Shown piece after piece: positions 1 to 12,865 of a stretch of 42,024 nt of DNA. A program made the position numbers and the translations under genes. The notes beneath the pieces are model-generated. The model was not told where the DNA came from. It saw nothing but the letters and a program-made list of their open reading frames with translations, and ran no database searches. Source of the DNA: Deltaproteobacteria bacterium (GTDB taxonomy: Bacteria; Desulfobacterota; DSM-4660; Desulfatiglandales; HGW-15); the NCBI GenBank assembly GCA_019308745.1, contig JAFDHO010000045.1, forward strand, positions 1-42,024, in the 5' to 3' direction. Position 1 is the stretch's first letter; each line of letters opens with the position of its first letter.

Positions 1-128
1 AACCGAACCAACGAACCCTTAGGGTTCACCATGCGATCGACATATTACGCCAGCGAGAAAATTTTGCCCGGCGTAAAACTCGGCTCAGAGCGCTAAGACC
101 GACAGACTGCTAGGTTGGACATGATAAG

Positions 129-170
129 AAATAAGGCAGGCTCCCTCAGGCAGGGAGTCCGCCTTATTTT
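129..170. terminator. Strong hairpin terminator, likely bidirectional
   Basis: A 9-bp outer stem (129-137 with 161-169) continues, after one mismatch, into an 8-bp inner stem (139-146 with 152-159) around a 5-nt loop. The outer stem is A/T-rich, so a T-run ends the hairpin on either strand. It lies 14 bp beyond the stop of the leftward sigma-factor gene and probably ends the chaperone operon. Bases 1-128 hold no gene that I can see. Confidence 0.8.
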
Positions 171-183
171 GTATAGAGCTCAT

Positions 184-855
184 TCAATTACCCTTCTTCT
201 TCCTCTGTACTTCTTCTCTGGCTGAACCCAGGTTATCAAGGGCCTCCTTGACGGAGAGATTTATGACATAGGCCACTTCCTGAGGGGCCGGGCGGTCTTC
301 CTCGTGCAGGAGCAAGACGTGCCGTGATTTGGGAGGCAGGTCGTAGGTCTCCTCTTCCTGGAACTCCACTGTCTTATCCGTTGAGACAGAGTGACCTTCT
401 ATGACATCCTCCCATCGGGTGAAGTCGTCCGGCTGGTGCCATTCCCAAAACGACTGGTCATCATCGAATGGCTCATCGGGAGGGACAGGGGCCTCCAGGG
501 AAAGGGCCTCCAGGCCTTCCAATCGGGTCTGCTTCCATACTTCACGCTCTATGACCCGTCGGAGCGTCCCAAGCAGCCAGGCCTTTGTGCTGATATCCGG
601 AGGCCGTTTGTGCCTGGATCTCCATGCCCTAATGAGTGTTTCGCCCAGCAGGTCCTCAGCCTTCAGGTCGTCTTCGGCAAAATGGCCCATGTACTGGTGG
701 TACCGGATTTCCTTCTCGGCAAATCGGGTCAGCTCATCAAGGTAGGGTTCCGTCAACCTGTTGAATGCATCGCGGTCTCCCCCCAAGACCGCGCCCCACG
801 AGGCCTGCTCAACCTTATTGGCCGGTGCTGCTCTTTGGATCAATGCTTGCTCCAT
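184..855 (-). CDS. Sigma-70-like RNA polymerase sigma factor (divergent)
   Basis: The 223-residue protein looks like a short sigma factor. Residues about 25-110 resemble sigma region 2: FNRLTEPYLDELTRFA, then an acidic stretch, then AEDLLGETLIRAWRS, the hallmark region 2.2-like helix. The C-terminal part (LPPKSRHVLLLHEE onward) resembles region 4 but is poorly conserved, and the linker of about 60 residues is very acidic (PPDEPFDDDQ). It has no membrane segment or obvious anti-sigma partner. It lies 227 bp beyond clpB on the same strand, so it may be transcribed with the chaperones and act in a stress regulon; that role is inference. A sigma-like protein with some other function is possible because region 4 is weak. 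Confidence 0.65.
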   Translation of the reverse strand: MEQALIQRAAPANKVEQASWGAVLGGDRDAFNRLTEPYLDELTRFAEKEIRYHQYMGHFAEDDLKAEDLLGETLIRAWRSRHKRPPDISTKAWLLGTLRRVIEREVWKQTRLEGLEALSLEAPVPPDEPFDDDQSFWEWHQPDDFTRWEDVIEGHSVSTDKTVEFQEEETYDLPPKSRHVLLLHEEDRPAPQEVAYVINLSVKEALDNLGSAREEVQRKKKGN

Positions 856-909
856 AGGGCACTCACCACCTTTCTCCTGTTGAAGAGTCGACGAACTTAT
901 CCCTGTTTA

Positions 910-944
910 CCCCGTAGGAATGCCCCGTGCGAAATTCCACGGGG
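910..944 (-). terminator. Hairpin between clpB and the sigma-factor gene
   Basis: CCCCGT (910-915) pairs with ACGGGG (939-944), and after one bulged A, GGAAT (917-921) pairs with ATTCC (934-938) around a 12-nt loop. A second short hairpin, TCCCGC-tcg-GCGGGA, sits at 989-1003. Neither has a T-run on the minus strand, so they may attenuate or process the transcript rather than stop it. Confidence 0.4.
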
Positions 945-1082
945 TTTACTTTGTCACGTGGAACCAGGTTCCCTTTGGCGGGCAAAGATCCCGCTCGGCG
1001 GGAGTCAGAGATGCCGGCTCTTCCCTATTACTCCCCGAAGTATCCATGAGGCAGAATCCGGCGCCGCCGCCGGGCCAAATAT

Positions 1083-3758
<2,676 letters not shown>

Positions 3759-3803
3759 TTTTCGTTACCTCCTCAAGACATTAACTGCTTGCTCAGAAAG
3801 ATA

Positions 3804-4145
3804 TCACGTGCCCATGGAAAGCCTGCTTTCCAGTTGGCGGATCCTGCCTTCGAGGTATTCGATCCTTTCCAGTAACTCCAAGACAACACCCACCCCGACG
3901 TAATTTATCCCCAGCTCATTTCGAAGCCTCAAGATCTTTCTTACAAGGGAGACGGCCTCCCTGGAAAAAAGCCATTCGTCTCTGGCGCTGTCGCGGCCGA
4001 TTGGGTCTAGAAGCCCCAGCCGGACGAATCGATGGATCAGCTCAGGGTGGATGCCGCAGAGGGCAGCCATGTCCCCTATCCTGAGACACGCGGACCAGCT
4101 GGTTACGGTCTCCATTCGAACAGGAAAATATTTCCTTTGTTCCAT
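3804..4145 (-). CDS. Chaperone modulator CbpM-like / MerR-type HTH protein
   Basis: A 113-residue protein with a MerR-like winged helix (residues about 20-70; LRIGDMAALCGIHPELIHRFVRLGLLDPIG) and a C-terminal coiled coil (VLELLERIEYLEGRIRQLESRL). CbpM proteins bind the J domain of CbpA and block its stimulation of DnaK. The neighbouring gene encodes a CbpA-type protein, which supports that role. HspR repressors have a similar fold and also sit in dnaK-clpB operons, so a DNA-binding role is possible. I see no HAIR-type CTTGAG repeat upstream of dnaK, which argues mildly against HspR. Confidence 0.75.
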   Translation of the reverse strand: MEQRKYFPVRMETVTSWSACLRIGDMAALCGIHPELIHRFVRLGLLDPIGRDSARDEWLFSREAVSLVRKILRLRNELGINYVGVGVVLELLERIEYLEGRIRQLESRLSMGT

Positions 4146-4311
4146 GGGTCAATCTCCACCTCCGTTCAAAAGACCAATTAGACGATGACAACCTGATGTC
4201 CGGATCGATCTATCGGCCTTGTCAATCTCCTGCAGGGCCTATCACCCTGTATCCTCCGGGCCTCCAGGGGCCAGCCACAATTGTCTCGGTCGAGCGTTGA
4301 GCAAAGGCCTG

Positions 4312-5304
4312 TCAGAAGCCCGCCCTCGGGTCAAAGGAGGATATGGTGCCTAATTCCTGAAGTATCTCCTTCTCCCTCGGGGAAAGTCGCTTTGGCACCC
4401 TGATCTGTACGACGGCGTAAAGGTCGCCGCTTGTGCCCTTAGGGTTGGGCATTCCCTTGCCCCTGAGTCTCAGCTTCTGGCCGCTCTGGGTCCCCGGCGG
4501 GATGGTGATGGTGATTTCCTCCTCTCCAAGGGTCCTGACCTTGACCTTTGCGCCCAGGGCCGCCTCCCATGGCGACACGGGCAGATCCGTATACAGGTCC
4601 CTGCCTTGAACACGAAACCGCGGGTGGGGCTCGATTTCGACCTTGAGAAAGAGGTCCCCCTTGGGTGCTCCGCCGGTGCCTTCACCCCCCTGTCCTGCAA
4701 GTCGTATCTTTTGACCCGGGATGACCCCGGGAGGGATCTTTACCTCATAGCGTTTCTGCTCTGTCGAGACACGTCCGTCAGGGCCTATTCTTTGGGATTG
4801 CAGGGTAATACCCTTGGTACCCCCCTTATAGGCCTCCTCAAGGGATATGGTAAGCACCGCTTCCTGGTTTTCCCCTTGCTGGAACCTCACAAAGGGACCA
4901 CCGGTCTGCTTTCCCCTGAATCCCTCGCCAAAGGCCCCGGCTCCGAAAAGGGCTTCAAAGAAGTCGCTAAAGCCGCCGGTGCCCGAACTCCAGTAATAAG
5001 TCCTGCGGCCGGCTCCTGTTCCCCGGCCAAAGTCAAAATGGACATCCCATCCCGGTGGGGGTCTAAAGTCCTGACCATCCTTCCAGTTGGGCCCGAGTTG
5101 ATCGTATTTCTTGCGCTTTTCCGGGTCCTTCAAGACCTCGTAGGCCTCATTGATCTCCTTGAACTTCTCCTCGGCGTCGGATTCCTTATTGATGTCAGGG
5201 TGAAATTTCCTGGCGAGCTTGCGGTAGCTTCGCTGGATTTCATCCTGGCTTGCGTTGCGGGGGACGCCCAGTATTTCGTAGTAGTCTCTGAATTTGATGG
5301 TCAT
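4312..5304 (-). CDS. cbpA: CbpA-type DnaJ co-chaperone
   Basis: A 330-residue J-domain protein. Residues 1-75 form the J domain with the HPD motif ([10 protein letters not shown]). A G/F-rich linker with [17 protein letters not shown] follows, then two beta-sandwich substrate-binding domains. The CxxCxGxG zinc modules of class A DnaJ are absent, which makes this the class B (CbpA) type. It stimulates DnaK ATP hydrolysis and delivers substrates. It starts 24 bp after the dnaK stop and precedes the CbpM-like gene, as expected of a DnaK-CbpA-CbpM set. grpE is not in the window, so the nucleotide exchange factor must lie elsewhere. Confidence 0.93.
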   Translation of the reverse strand: MTIKFRDYYEILGVPRNASQDEIQRSYRKLARKFHPDINKESDAEEKFKEINEAYEVLKDPEKRKKYDQLGPNWKDGQDFRPPPGWDVHFDFGRGTGAGRRTYYWSSGTGGFSDFFEALFGAGAFGEGFRGKQTGGPFVRFQQGENQEAVLTISLEEAYKGGTKGITLQSQRIGPDGRVSTEQKRYEVKIPPGVIPGQKIRLAGQGGEGTGGAPKGDLFLKVEIEPHPRFRVQGRDLYTDLPVSPWEAALGAKVKVRTLGEEEITITIPPGTQSGQKLRLRGKGMPNPKGTSGDLYAVVQIRVPKRLSPREKEILQELGTISSFDPRAGF

Positions 5305-5328
5305 GGCACCCTAAGTGCACCCCCTTGA

Positions 5329-7236
5329 CTAGTGTTCGGTAAATTCCGCGTCGATGACATCCTCATCAGGCTGAACGCCGGGTCTCCCGCCGGCCGAGGG
5401 GCTCGGGCCCTCATACCCGGCCGACGGTCCTGCCTGTTGATAGATGGCTGAGGCCACCATGTGAAGGGCCTGCTGCAAATCACTGGCCATCTGCTGGTAC
5501 TTCTCCCGCGCGAGGCCCTCATCCGTGACCGCATTTCGCGCCTCTTCTATGAGTTGCTCGCAACGTGCCTTCTCGTGTAAGGGGATCTTGTCCCCGTTTT
5601 CTCTCAGGGATCGTTCGAGTTCGTACGCCAGGCCGTCCAGCCGGTTCCTGGCATCCACGGTCTCGCGGCGCCTCCTGTCTTCTGCGGCGTGCTGCTCGGC
5701 CTCACGGACCATCCGCTCCACTTCGCCCTTGTCGAGGTTGGTGGATTCCGCTATGGTCACGGTCTGTTCCTTGCCCGTGCTCACGTCTCGTGCCGTGACG
5801 TTCAAGATCCCGTTTGCGTCAATGTCAAAGGTGACATTGACCTGGGGCACGCCACGGGGGGCAGGGGGGATGCCTTCCAATCGAAAACGCCCCAGCACCC
5901 TGTTGTCACGCGCCATCTCTCTCTCGCCCTGGAGCACAACAATATCGACGGCCGTTTGATTGTCTTCCGCGGTGGAAAAGACCTCTTCTCGACGGCACGG
6001 GATGGTGGTGTTTCGCTCAACCAGCTTGGTCATGACACCGCCCAGGGTTTCCACTCCCAAAGAGAGAGGAGTCACATCCAGCAAGACCACATCCTCCATT
6101 TCCCCCTGGAGTACGGCCGCCTGGATGGCCGCGCCAACGGCAACGACTTCATCGGGGTTGACCCCCATGTTGGGCTGTTTGCCGCCCGTCAGCCTCTTGA
6201 CAAGCTCCTGGACGGCAGGTACCCTTGTTGACCCTCCCACCAGGATGAGTTCGTCGATATCACTGGCCGTCAACTTTGCGTCAGCCAAGGCCTGCTCAAC
6301 GGGTTTCATGCACCTTGCAACGAGCTCGTGGATGAGGTCCTCGAACTTGGCCCTCGATATCTTTTGTGTGAGGTGTTTTGGACCTGCCGCGTCGGCCGTG
6401 ATAAAGGGCAGATTGATCTCGGTCTCGGTGGTGGTCGAGAGTTCGCATTTTGCCTTCTCGCACGCCTCGTAAAGCCTCTGGAGGGCCTGGCGGTCGTTCC
6501 TGAGATCTATCCCGGTCTCTTTCTTGAACTCCCCGGCCACGTAGTCCACCAGCCGCTTGTCGAAATCATCGCCTCCCAAGTGGGTGTCTCCTGATGTGGA
6601 GCGTACTTCACACACACCGTCGCCCACATCCAGGATGGATACATCAAAGGTCCCTCCCCCGAGATCAAAGACCATGATGGTCTCATTCTTCTTTTTTTCC
6701 AAACCATAGGCCAAGGCGGCAGCGGTAGGTTCGTTGATAATCCGCAAGACCTTGAGACCTGCGATCTCACCCGCCGCCTTTGTAGCCTGTCTCTGGGCAT
6801 CGTTGAAATAGGCGGGCACTGTTATCACAGCCTCCTTGACCTTTTCCCCGAGGTAGCTGGATGCGTCTTCTACCAACTTTCTCAGTACCTGAGCCGAAAC
6901 TTCCTCGGGCGCAATGAGTTTGCCCCTGACATCGAACCTCACGGCTTCATTGGGGCCCTTGACCACCTTGTAGGAAACTATTTTGGATTCCTCGTCCACT
7001 TCCCCCCACTTGCGGCCAATGAATCTCTTCACGGAATAGAGCGTTGCCTGGGGGTTGAGCACTGCCTGGCGCCTCGCTACTTGCCCGACAAGGCGCTGGC
7101 CGTCTTCCGTGTAAGCGACCACGGAGGGAGTGGTTCGCGATCCTTCGGAATTGGGAATCACCGTGGCCTTTCCACCTTCGTAAACGGCCACGACGGAATT
7201 TGTCGTACCCAAGTCTATGCCAACGGCCTTAGCCAT
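5329..7236 (-). CDS. dnaK: Molecular chaperone DnaK (Hsp70)
   Basis: A 635-residue Hsp70 of normal length. It begins [20 protein letters not shown] (phosphate 1 loop), and has the connect and phosphate 2 motif [14 protein letters not shown], the adenosine motif [16 protein letters not shown], the linker [12 protein letters not shown], a substrate-binding domain and the C-terminal [11 protein letters not shown] tail. It binds hydrophobic stretches in an ATP-controlled cycle with J proteins and GrpE, and hands aggregates to ClpB. It is the first gene of the leftward operon and is preceded by a strong AGGAGG-type ribosome binding site. Confidence 0.98.
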   Translation of the reverse strand: MAKAVGIDLGTTNSVVAVYEGGKATVIPNSEGSRTTPSVVAYTEDGQRLVGQVARRQAVLNPQATLYSVKRFIGRKWGEVDEESKIVSYKVVKGPNEAVRFDVRGKLIAPEEVSAQVLRKLVEDASSYLGEKVKEAVITVPAYFNDAQRQATKAAGEIAGLKVLRIINEPTAAALAYGLEKKKNETIMVFDLGGGTFDVSILDVGDGVCEVRSTSGDTHLGGDDFDKRLVDYVAGEFKKETGIDLRNDRQALQRLYEACEKAKCELSTTTETEINLPFITADAAGPKHLTQKISRAKFEDLIHELVARCMKPVEQALADAKLTASDIDELILVGGSTRVPAVQELVKRLTGGKQPNMGVNPDEVVAVGAAIQAAVLQGEMEDVVLLDVTPLSLGVETLGGVMTKLVERNTTIPCRREEVFSTAEDNQTAVDIVVLQGEREMARDNRVLGRFRLEGIPPAPRGVPQVNVTFDIDANGILNVTARDVSTGKEQTVTIAESTNLDKGEVERMVREAEQHAAEDRRRRETVDARNRLDGLAYELERSLRENGDKIPLHEKARCEQLIEEARNAVTDEGLAREKYQQMASDLQQALHMVASAIYQQAGPSAGYEGPSPSAGGRPGVQPDEDVIDAEFTEH

Positions 7237-7354
7237 TTCCTGTCACCTCCTTTAATCAAAGACAGAGAAACCCTCCCCATGTTAGACGAACGGGAGTGTT
7301 ACGTATCAAAATTCCGAGAATTTTCAGCTAAGGAATGCCTAACTTGTTGAAACT

Positions 7355-7382
7355 TAATTAACTACGATTTGGGTGATGTCAA
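7355..7382 (-). promoter_or_regulatory. Candidate sigma-70 promoter of the dnaK operon
   Basis: On the minus strand TTGACA (7377-7382) is a perfect -35 box, followed after 16 nt by TAATTA (7355-7360) as a -10 box. This would start transcription about 110 nt before the dnaK start codon. The match is housekeeping-like rather than heat-shock-like. Confidence 0.5.
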
Positions 7383-7613
7383 GTTTCCGATCAGGGAATT
7401 GAGAACCTTACGGTCCTTTGAACCACATTTCCCGAAAGTGATCTCTCAAATAGTCTTGTCACGAAGAAAGGGGCCCGGTTGAAAACGGTAAAAAGGTGGT
7501 TAAATTATCCCATGTGAAAAACTCAAACAGATGAATCACATAAGACTGCCTCACTTTGAATGATCAAAACTAACGGATTCCTATCCCGTGAGGGGCCGCG
7601 AGGGCCGAAGGTC

Positions 7614-7644
7614 GTGTGCTCGCCGGGGAAGGCTCGGAGCACAC
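7614..7644 (+). promoter_or_regulatory. Stem-loop in the lon 5' leader
   Basis: GTGTGCTC (7614-7621) and GAGCACAC (7637-7644) form a perfect 8-bp stem with a 15-nt loop. It lies 24 nt before the lon ribosome binding site (GGGAGG, 7669-7674). It could stabilise the message or tune translation; no function is shown by the sequence alone. Confidence 0.4.
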
Positions 7645-7682
7645 AGGACCAAGAAGCCGTGAGGTAAAGGGAGGTCGTTAAT

Positions 7683-10115
7683 ATGTTACATCTATTCAAA
7701 ACCGATGAAATAGAGAAACACCTGGAGAATATGCCCGAGGAGTTGTCTATCCTGCCATTGAGGAACACCGTGGCATACCCCTTTGCGGTGATTCCCCTGG
7801 CCGTAGGTGTTCCCAGATCCATAAGACTGGTGGAGGAGGCCTTGCAGGCCGACAAACCCATAGGCCTGGTCGCCATGAAGGACCCCTCCATTGATGAACC
7901 TCAACCCGGAGAGGTCTACGAGACAGGCACCGTTGCGAAAATCCTCAGGCCCGTGATGACTTCATCGGAAAACACGCTCCAGGTCCTTGTGCAAGGTCTG
8001 GAAAGGTTCAGGGTCGAGAGATGGCTCAGCACGGACTCCTATCTGAAGGCCAAGATCGGCCTCTCCCCCGACACCGTGGAAAAGGGCCTGGAACTGGATG
8101 CCTTGAAACACAGCCTGCTCGAACTGGCCAGGGAAGTGATTACCCTGATGCCAAACCTGCCGGACGAGGTCAATGACTTCCTGAGGAAGGTTGAAGATCC
8201 CCGCTACCTCGTCTACTTGGTAGCCTCGAACGCCAGGCTGGAGATAAGCGAGGCCCAGAACATACTTGAGATGGACAATATCAAGGACAAGTTCCGCGCC
8301 TTGATCTCCCACCTCACAAAGGAAAAGGAACTTCTGACCCTGGGGAAGAAGATTCAGTCGGAAGCTATGGAAAAGATGGACAAGGCGCACAGGGAGCACT
8401 ACCTGCGGCAGCAGCTGAAGGCCATACGAAAGGAGCTGGGTGAAACAGAGGAAGGGGAATCAGAGGTACGGGAGTATGAAAAGAAGATCGAGGAGGCCCG
8501 GCTACCCGAGGAAGCGGAAGAGGAAGCCAAGCGCGAACTGAAAAGACTCAAAGGAATGTCACCTCAGTCTGCCGAATACTCCCTGATAAAGACCTACCTT
8601 GACTGGTTACTGGATCTGCCCTGGAATGTCTTGAGCGAAGACCAACTCGACATAAACCACGCCCGGAGCATTTTGGATGAGGATCACTATGACCTCCAGG
8701 ACGTGAAGGACCGCATCATCGAATATCTTGCCGTAAGGAAGTTGGTGGAGGACAGGGGCTTGAAGGAGGAAGGGGCCTTGAAGAGGGCCTCGGGTGAAAC
8801 CATGGGGGCCATCCTGTGCTTTGTGGGACCACCGGGCGTGGGAAAGACGAGCCTTGGGGAGAGCATCGCACGGGCCTTGGGCCGCAGGTTTACGCGGATG
8901 AGCCTCGGGGGCATTCGAGACGAAGCGGAGATTAGGGGCCATAGGAGGACCTACATCGGGGCCATGCCCGGGAGGATCATACAGGCCATCAAGAGGGTAG
9001 GGACACGTAATCCAGTCTTTATGCTGGATGAGATCGATAAAGTGGGCAATGACTGGAGGGGAGATCCCAGCAGCGCATTGCTGGAAGTCCTGGATCCTGC
9101 CCAGAACCATGCCTTTCGAGACCATTATCTCGACGTGGATTTTGACTTGAGCGATGTGATGTTCATAACCACGGCGAACCAGTTGGAGACCATTCCGCCC
9201 CCCTTGAGGGACCGCATGGAGATTATCGCGCTGGACGGTTACACGGAGCAGGAGAAGATCAAGATTGCCCGGCACTATCTTGTTCCGCGCCAGATCAAGG
9301 TCAATGGTCTCAGGGCGGATGAGATAAGCTTTCAGGAAGATGCTATTCGGAAGATAATCCAGAACTATACCCGAGAAGCGGGCGTGAGAAACCTCGAAAG
9401 GGAGATCGGGGCCATCTGTAGAAAGATTGCGGTTAAGGTTGCGGCGGGAGAGCTAAGAGGGGTACAGGTGACGCCGGAGATTGTCGCGGACTGTCTGAAA
9501 AAGGAAAAGTTTGAACACGACTCTTCGGAGGCCTTTGATATACCGGGTATTGCTACCGGTCTTGCAGTGACAGCCGTGGGCGGCGATATACTCTTCATCG
9601 AGGCGACTCGCATGAAGGGGAAAGGAGACCTCACCCTGACCGGGCAATTGGGGGATGTGATGCGTGAAAGCGCTCAAATCGCCATGAGCTATGTGCACTC
9701 CAAGGCAAGGCAATTTGATATCGATCCAGAGCTCTTCGAGAACAACAAGGTTCATTTGCACGTTCCTGCGGGGGCCATACCAAAGGACGGTCCATCTGCG
9801 GGCATTGCCATGGTGATGGCAATCATCAGCCTCTTCAGCAATCGGCCGGTCCGAAATGATGTGGGTATGACAGGGGAGGTGACCCTCCGCGGCCGAGTGC
9901 TGCCCGTGGGCGGCATCAAGATGAAGGTCTTGGCAGCGCATCGGGCAGGGATTTCCACGGTCATATTGCCCAGGCGCAATGAGCGGGACCTGGATGATCT
10001 GCCGGATGACGTTAGGAAAGAAATGAACTTCGTTCTCATTGAAAGGATTGAAGAAGCAATAGACCTGGCGCTGATGCCCGCCGGGAAGAAACAACTGAAG
10101 ATCATGAAACAGTAG
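7683..10115 (+). CDS. lon: ATP-dependent protease Lon (LonA)
   Basis: An 810-residue LonA protease that degrades damaged and regulatory proteins in the cytoplasm. It has an N-terminal substrate-recognition domain (LPLRNTVAYPFAVIPLAVG), a helical and coiled-coil linker, an AAA+ module with Walker A GPPGVGKTS (near residue 380) and Walker B PVFMLDEIDKVG, and a C-terminal serine protease domain with the catalytic Ser in KDGPSAGIAM (near residue 705) and catalytic Lys in GGIKMKVLAA. GGGAGG lies 8 nt upstream of the ATG. It is divergent from dnaK-clpB, so chaperones and protease form one proteostasis island. Confidence 0.97.
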   Translation: MLHLFKTDEIEKHLENMPEELSILPLRNTVAYPFAVIPLAVGVPRSIRLVEEALQADKPIGLVAMKDPSIDEPQPGEVYETGTVAKILRPVMTSSENTLQVLVQGLERFRVERWLSTDSYLKAKIGLSPDTVEKGLELDALKHSLLELAREVITLMPNLPDEVNDFLRKVEDPRYLVYLVASNARLEISEAQNILEMDNIKDKFRALISHLTKEKELLTLGKKIQSEAMEKMDKAHREHYLRQQLKAIRKELGETEEGESEVREYEKKIEEARLPEEAEEEAKRELKRLKGMSPQSAEYSLIKTYLDWLLDLPWNVLSEDQLDINHARSILDEDHYDLQDVKDRIIEYLAVRKLVEDRGLKEEGALKRASGETMGAILCFVGPPGVGKTSLGESIARALGRRFTRMSLGGIRDEAEIRGHRRTYIGAMPGRIIQAIKRVGTRNPVFMLDEIDKVGNDWRGDPSSALLEVLDPAQNHAFRDHYLDVDFDLSDVMFITTANQLETIPPPLRDRMEIIALDGYTEQEKIKIARHYLVPRQIKVNGLRADEISFQEDAIRKIIQNYTREAGVRNLEREIGAICRKIAVKVAAGELRGVQVTPEIVADCLKKEKFEHDSSEAFDIPGIATGLAVTAVGGDILFIEATRMKGKGDLTLTGQLGDVMRESAQIAMSYVHSKARQFDIDPELFENNKVHLHVPAGAIPKDGPSAGIAMVMAIISLFSNRPVRNDVGMTGEVTLRGRVLPVGGIKMKVLAAHRAGISTVILPRRNERDLDDLPDDVRKEMNFVLIERIEEAIDLALMPAGKKQLKIMKQ

Positions 10116-10297
10116 TCGTATGGGCTCCCAGTGTCGCCCCGCGTCAATAGGGAGCCTAGCCTATTCGCCGGAATAACCCGAGGCTTGCTGCGGGGGGGGG
10201 CTTCATCAAACAATCGGGTTGAACTGAAAGATGAGCCTGTGATATGAAGTGACAGGCAAGGTGGTGTTTTCGTGCTGGAGAGCGGGAGGATGTTTCG

Positions 10298-11656
10298 GTG
10301 AAAAAGGAGATATTCAGGGAATACGACATACGTGGCATACTTGATCAGGACTTCGACTTGGATGACATGGTCAGAATGGGGCACGGGTATGGGTCCTACT
10401 TGCAACAGAACGGTGGCAGGAGGGCGGTCGTTGGCAGGGACTGCCGGTTGAGTTCACCGAGCATCAGGGACGCGCTCTTGGAAGGCCTCCTGAGGTCGGG
10501 CATCCATGTTATTGACGTAGGGATATGCCCCACGCCTGTCCTGTATTTCGCAATCAGACACCACAAGACTGAAGGGGGCTTGATGATAACTGCAAGCCAC
10601 AACCCTCCTGAATACAACGGCCTGAAGGTTTGTGTCGGTAACGACACGATTTACGGGGAGCAGATCCAGGACTTTCGGAGGTTCGTGGAGACGGGAGATT
10701 TCAAGGAGGGCAAAGGCACCCTTGAAACCCATGACATCATTGGTCCGTATGTGGATTTTCTGGTCAACAATATTTCACTGGCACGGCCGGTCAAGCTGGC
10801 CGTCGATGCTGGCAACGGCACGGCGGGCATCGCGGCAGAGCCTGTTCTGGAGAGGCTCGGCTGTGAACCCGCAAAGCTCTTTTTCGAGATGGACGGGAAC
10901 TTCCCCAACCATCAACCGGATCCCACCGTATTGAAAAACATGTCGAGCTTGATAGACAGGGTTGTCAAGGATGGATTGGAACTCGGGATAGGCTTTGATG
11001 GGGATGGGGACCGAATTGGGGTGGTAGACGAGAAGGGGCAGATCATCTGGGGTGACATGTTGATGGTCATCTTTGCCAGGGAGGTCCTAAGGGAAAGACC
11101 GGGGAGCACGATTATCGGGGAGGTTAAATGCTCGCTGAACATGTATAACGACATAAAGGCCCGCGGCGGGAACCCGATCATGTGGAAGACGGGACACTCT
11201 TTGATAAAGAAGAAACTGAAAGAAGAGAATGCTGTATTGGCCGGCGAAATGAGCGGACACCTCTTCTTTGCAGATCGTTATTTCGGTTATGATGACGCCA
11301 TCTACGCGGCATGCAGGCTCCTTGAGATCATCTCCAGGAGGGGTGAGCCCCTCTCAACCTTTCTGGAAGACCTCCCCAAGACCGTAAGCACTCCGGAAAT
11401 CAGGGTGGATTGTCCGGAAGACAAGAAATTCAAGCTGGTGGAGATGGTCAAGGAGGAGCTGCGGAAACACCACGACATAGTTGACGTTGACGGGGTCAGG
11501 GTCATATTTCCTGACGGCTGGGGCCTTTTGAGGGCCTCCAACACGGGGCCGATCTTGGTCTTGAGGTTTGAGGCCAAGGACGAGGCACGGCTCCAGGAGA
11601 TCCGGTCCCTTGTCGAGGGGACCCTTGAAAAAATGAAAAACAGATTACAACTTTGA
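10298..11656 (+). CDS. Phosphomannomutase/phosphoglucomutase (AlgC/ManB type)
   Basis: A 452-residue alpha-D-phosphohexomutase converting hexose-6-phosphate to hexose-1-phosphate for nucleotide-sugar and polysaccharide synthesis. Visible motifs are the N-terminal IFREYDIRGI, the phosphoserine loop TASHNPPEYNGLK, the metal loop GFDGDGDRIG, the sugar-binding GEMSGHLFF and the phosphate-binding RASNTGPILVLR. The length is typical. It starts with GTG preceded by GGGAGG. Its 3' end overlaps the convergent isocitrate dehydrogenase gene by 12 bp. Mannose or glucose preference cannot be read from the sequence, so I give no symbol. Confidence 0.94.
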   Translation: MKKEIFREYDIRGILDQDFDLDDMVRMGHGYGSYLQQNGGRRAVVGRDCRLSSPSIRDALLEGLLRSGIHVIDVGICPTPVLYFAIRHHKTEGGLMITASHNPPEYNGLKVCVGNDTIYGEQIQDFRRFVETGDFKEGKGTLETHDIIGPYVDFLVNNISLARPVKLAVDAGNGTAGIAAEPVLERLGCEPAKLFFEMDGNFPNHQPDPTVLKNMSSLIDRVVKDGLELGIGFDGDGDRIGVVDEKGQIIWGDMLMVIFAREVLRERPGSTIIGEVKCSLNMYNDIKARGGNPIMWKTGHSLIKKKLKEENAVLAGEMSGHLFFADRYFGYDDAIYAACRLLEIISRRGEPLSTFLEDLPKTVSTPEIRVDCPEDKKFKLVEMVKEELRKHHDIVDVDGVRVIFPDGWGLLRASNTGPILVLRFEAKDEARLQEIRSLVEGTLEKMKNRLQL

Positions 11657-12865
11657 TTCCAGCCGTGCTTTGATCTCCGCTATAAATTCTTCGGTATCCA
11701 CTCTTCTGTTTTGGTCACTTGGTTCGGCAAGGTTCACCAGGTCCCCGGTCATGAAGCCGGATTCCACAGTCTCCTTGGCGGCGGCCTCAAGAGCGTCGGC
11801 GAAGGCAACAGCCTGTGGAGTCTTGTCCAGCTCTCCTCTCTTTCTTATCCCTGAGGACCACGTGAAGATGAGGGCCATGGGGTTTGTTGAGGTCTTTCCC
11901 CCTTTCAAGTACCGGTAATAGTGGCGCTGAACCGTGCCATGGGCCGCTTCGAACATGAAGCAGCCATCAGGTGAGACGAGCACGGACTTCATCATGGCAA
12001 GGCTTCCATAACAAGAGGCGAGCATGTCCGACATGACATCTCCGTCATAATTCTTGCATGCCCACAGGAGGCCGCCCCGGGATTTCATGATGCGTGCGAC
12101 GGCGTCATCAATCAGGGTATAGAAATAGGACAAGCCCGCGGCCTCGAATCGCTCCTTCCAGTGGCTCTCGTATTCCTCCTCAAAGATTTGCTTGAAACGG
12201 GCGTCATAGGTCTTGGAAATGGTGTCCTTGGCGCTGAACCATATGTCCAGTTTCTGGTCGTATCCGAAGGTGAAGCAGGCCCTGGCAAACTTCCTTATAG
12301 AATCGTCCGTGTTGTGTATCCCCTGCAAGATCCCAGGCCCTTGGAATTCGTGGACCACTTGACGGACAGGGGCACCGTCATTAGGCGTGAACAGGATTTC
12401 CGCCTTTCCAGGGCCGTTTACCCGGATCTCTGAATTCTTGTAAACGTCTCCGTAAGCATGGCGGCCGATATAGATGGGCTTTACCCAATTACGGACCGCC
12501 GGCGAAATATTCTTGACCATAATCGGCGCTCGGAACACCGTGCCATCCAAGAGCCCGCGGATAGTCCCATTAGGGCTCTTCCATTCCCCTTTGAGTTTGT
12601 ACTCCTTGACCCTCGCAGCGTTGGGGGTGATTGTGGCGCATTTTACGCCCACCCCGTGCCTCTGTATCGCCTTTGCAGCATCAATAGTCACCTGGTCATT
12701 GGTTTGGTCACGGTGCTTGATATGGAGATCGTAGTAATCCAAATCCATTTCCAGGTAGGGAAAGAGGAGTTGTTCTTTGATCATTCCCCACAGGACCCTT
12801 GTCATTTCGTCTCCGTCAAGCTCCACCAGTGCGGATTTCACTCGTATCTTCCTCTCTGTCGCCAT
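11645..12865 (-). CDS. icd: NADP-dependent isocitrate dehydrogenase (eukaryote-like type)
   Basis: A 406-residue homodimeric enzyme that oxidatively decarboxylates isocitrate to 2-oxoglutarate. It belongs to the type II family shared with mitochondrial enzymes, as seen from the overall length, NAARVKEYKLKGEWKSPNGT around the substrate-binding region, NYDGDVMSDMLASCYGSL with the metal-binding aspartates, and AAHGTVQRHYYRY near the cofactor site. It is monocistronic and convergent with the hexomutase gene. A sigma-70-like promoter lies about 95 bp upstream. It would supply 2-oxoglutarate for biosynthesis or run in an oxidative or reductive TCA cycle. Confidence 0.96.
   Translation of the reverse strand: MATERKIRVKSALVELDGDEMTRVLWGMIKEQLLFPYLEMDLDYYDLHIKHRDQTNDQVTIDAAKAIQRHGVGVKCATITPNAARVKEYKLKGEWKSPNGTIRGLLDGTVFRAPIMVKNISPAVRNWVKPIYIGRHAYGDVYKNSEIRVNGPGKAEILFTPNDGAPVRQVVHEFQGPGILQGIHNTDDSIRKFARACFTFGYDQKLDIWFSAKDTISKTYDARFKQIFEEEYESHWKERFEAAGLSYFYTLIDDAVARIMKSRGGLLWACKNYDGDVMSDMLASCYGSLAMMKSVLVSPDGCFMFEAAHGTVQRHYYRYLKGGKTSTNPMALIFTWSSGIRKRGELDKTPQAVAFADALEAAAKETVESGFMTGDLVNLAEPSDQNRRVDTEEFIAEIKARLESKL

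Larger units (their letters stand above)
7237..7682. other. Divergent dnaK-lon regulatory region
   Basis: This 446-bp stretch holds no gene that I can support. It contains the candidate dnaK promoter (7355-7382) and the lon leader with a hairpin at 7614-7644. A TTGAAA at 7479-7484 with TAAATT 16 nt downstream is a weak candidate for the lon promoter. I looked for CIRCE (TTAGCACTC-N9-GAGTGCTAA), HAIR and sigma-32 elements and found none that is convincing. Confidence 0.5.

Noticed and set aside
7237-7682. CIRCE, HAIR or sigma-32 control of dnaK and lon
   Set aside because: No matching inverted repeat; the CCCAT near 7509 lies 23 nt after TTGAAA, too far for a sigma-32 promoter.
10123-10156. 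Inverted repeat GGCTCCC/GGGAGCC after lon as a terminator
   Set aside because: The 7-bp stem has a 20-nt loop and no T-run, so evidence for termination is weak.
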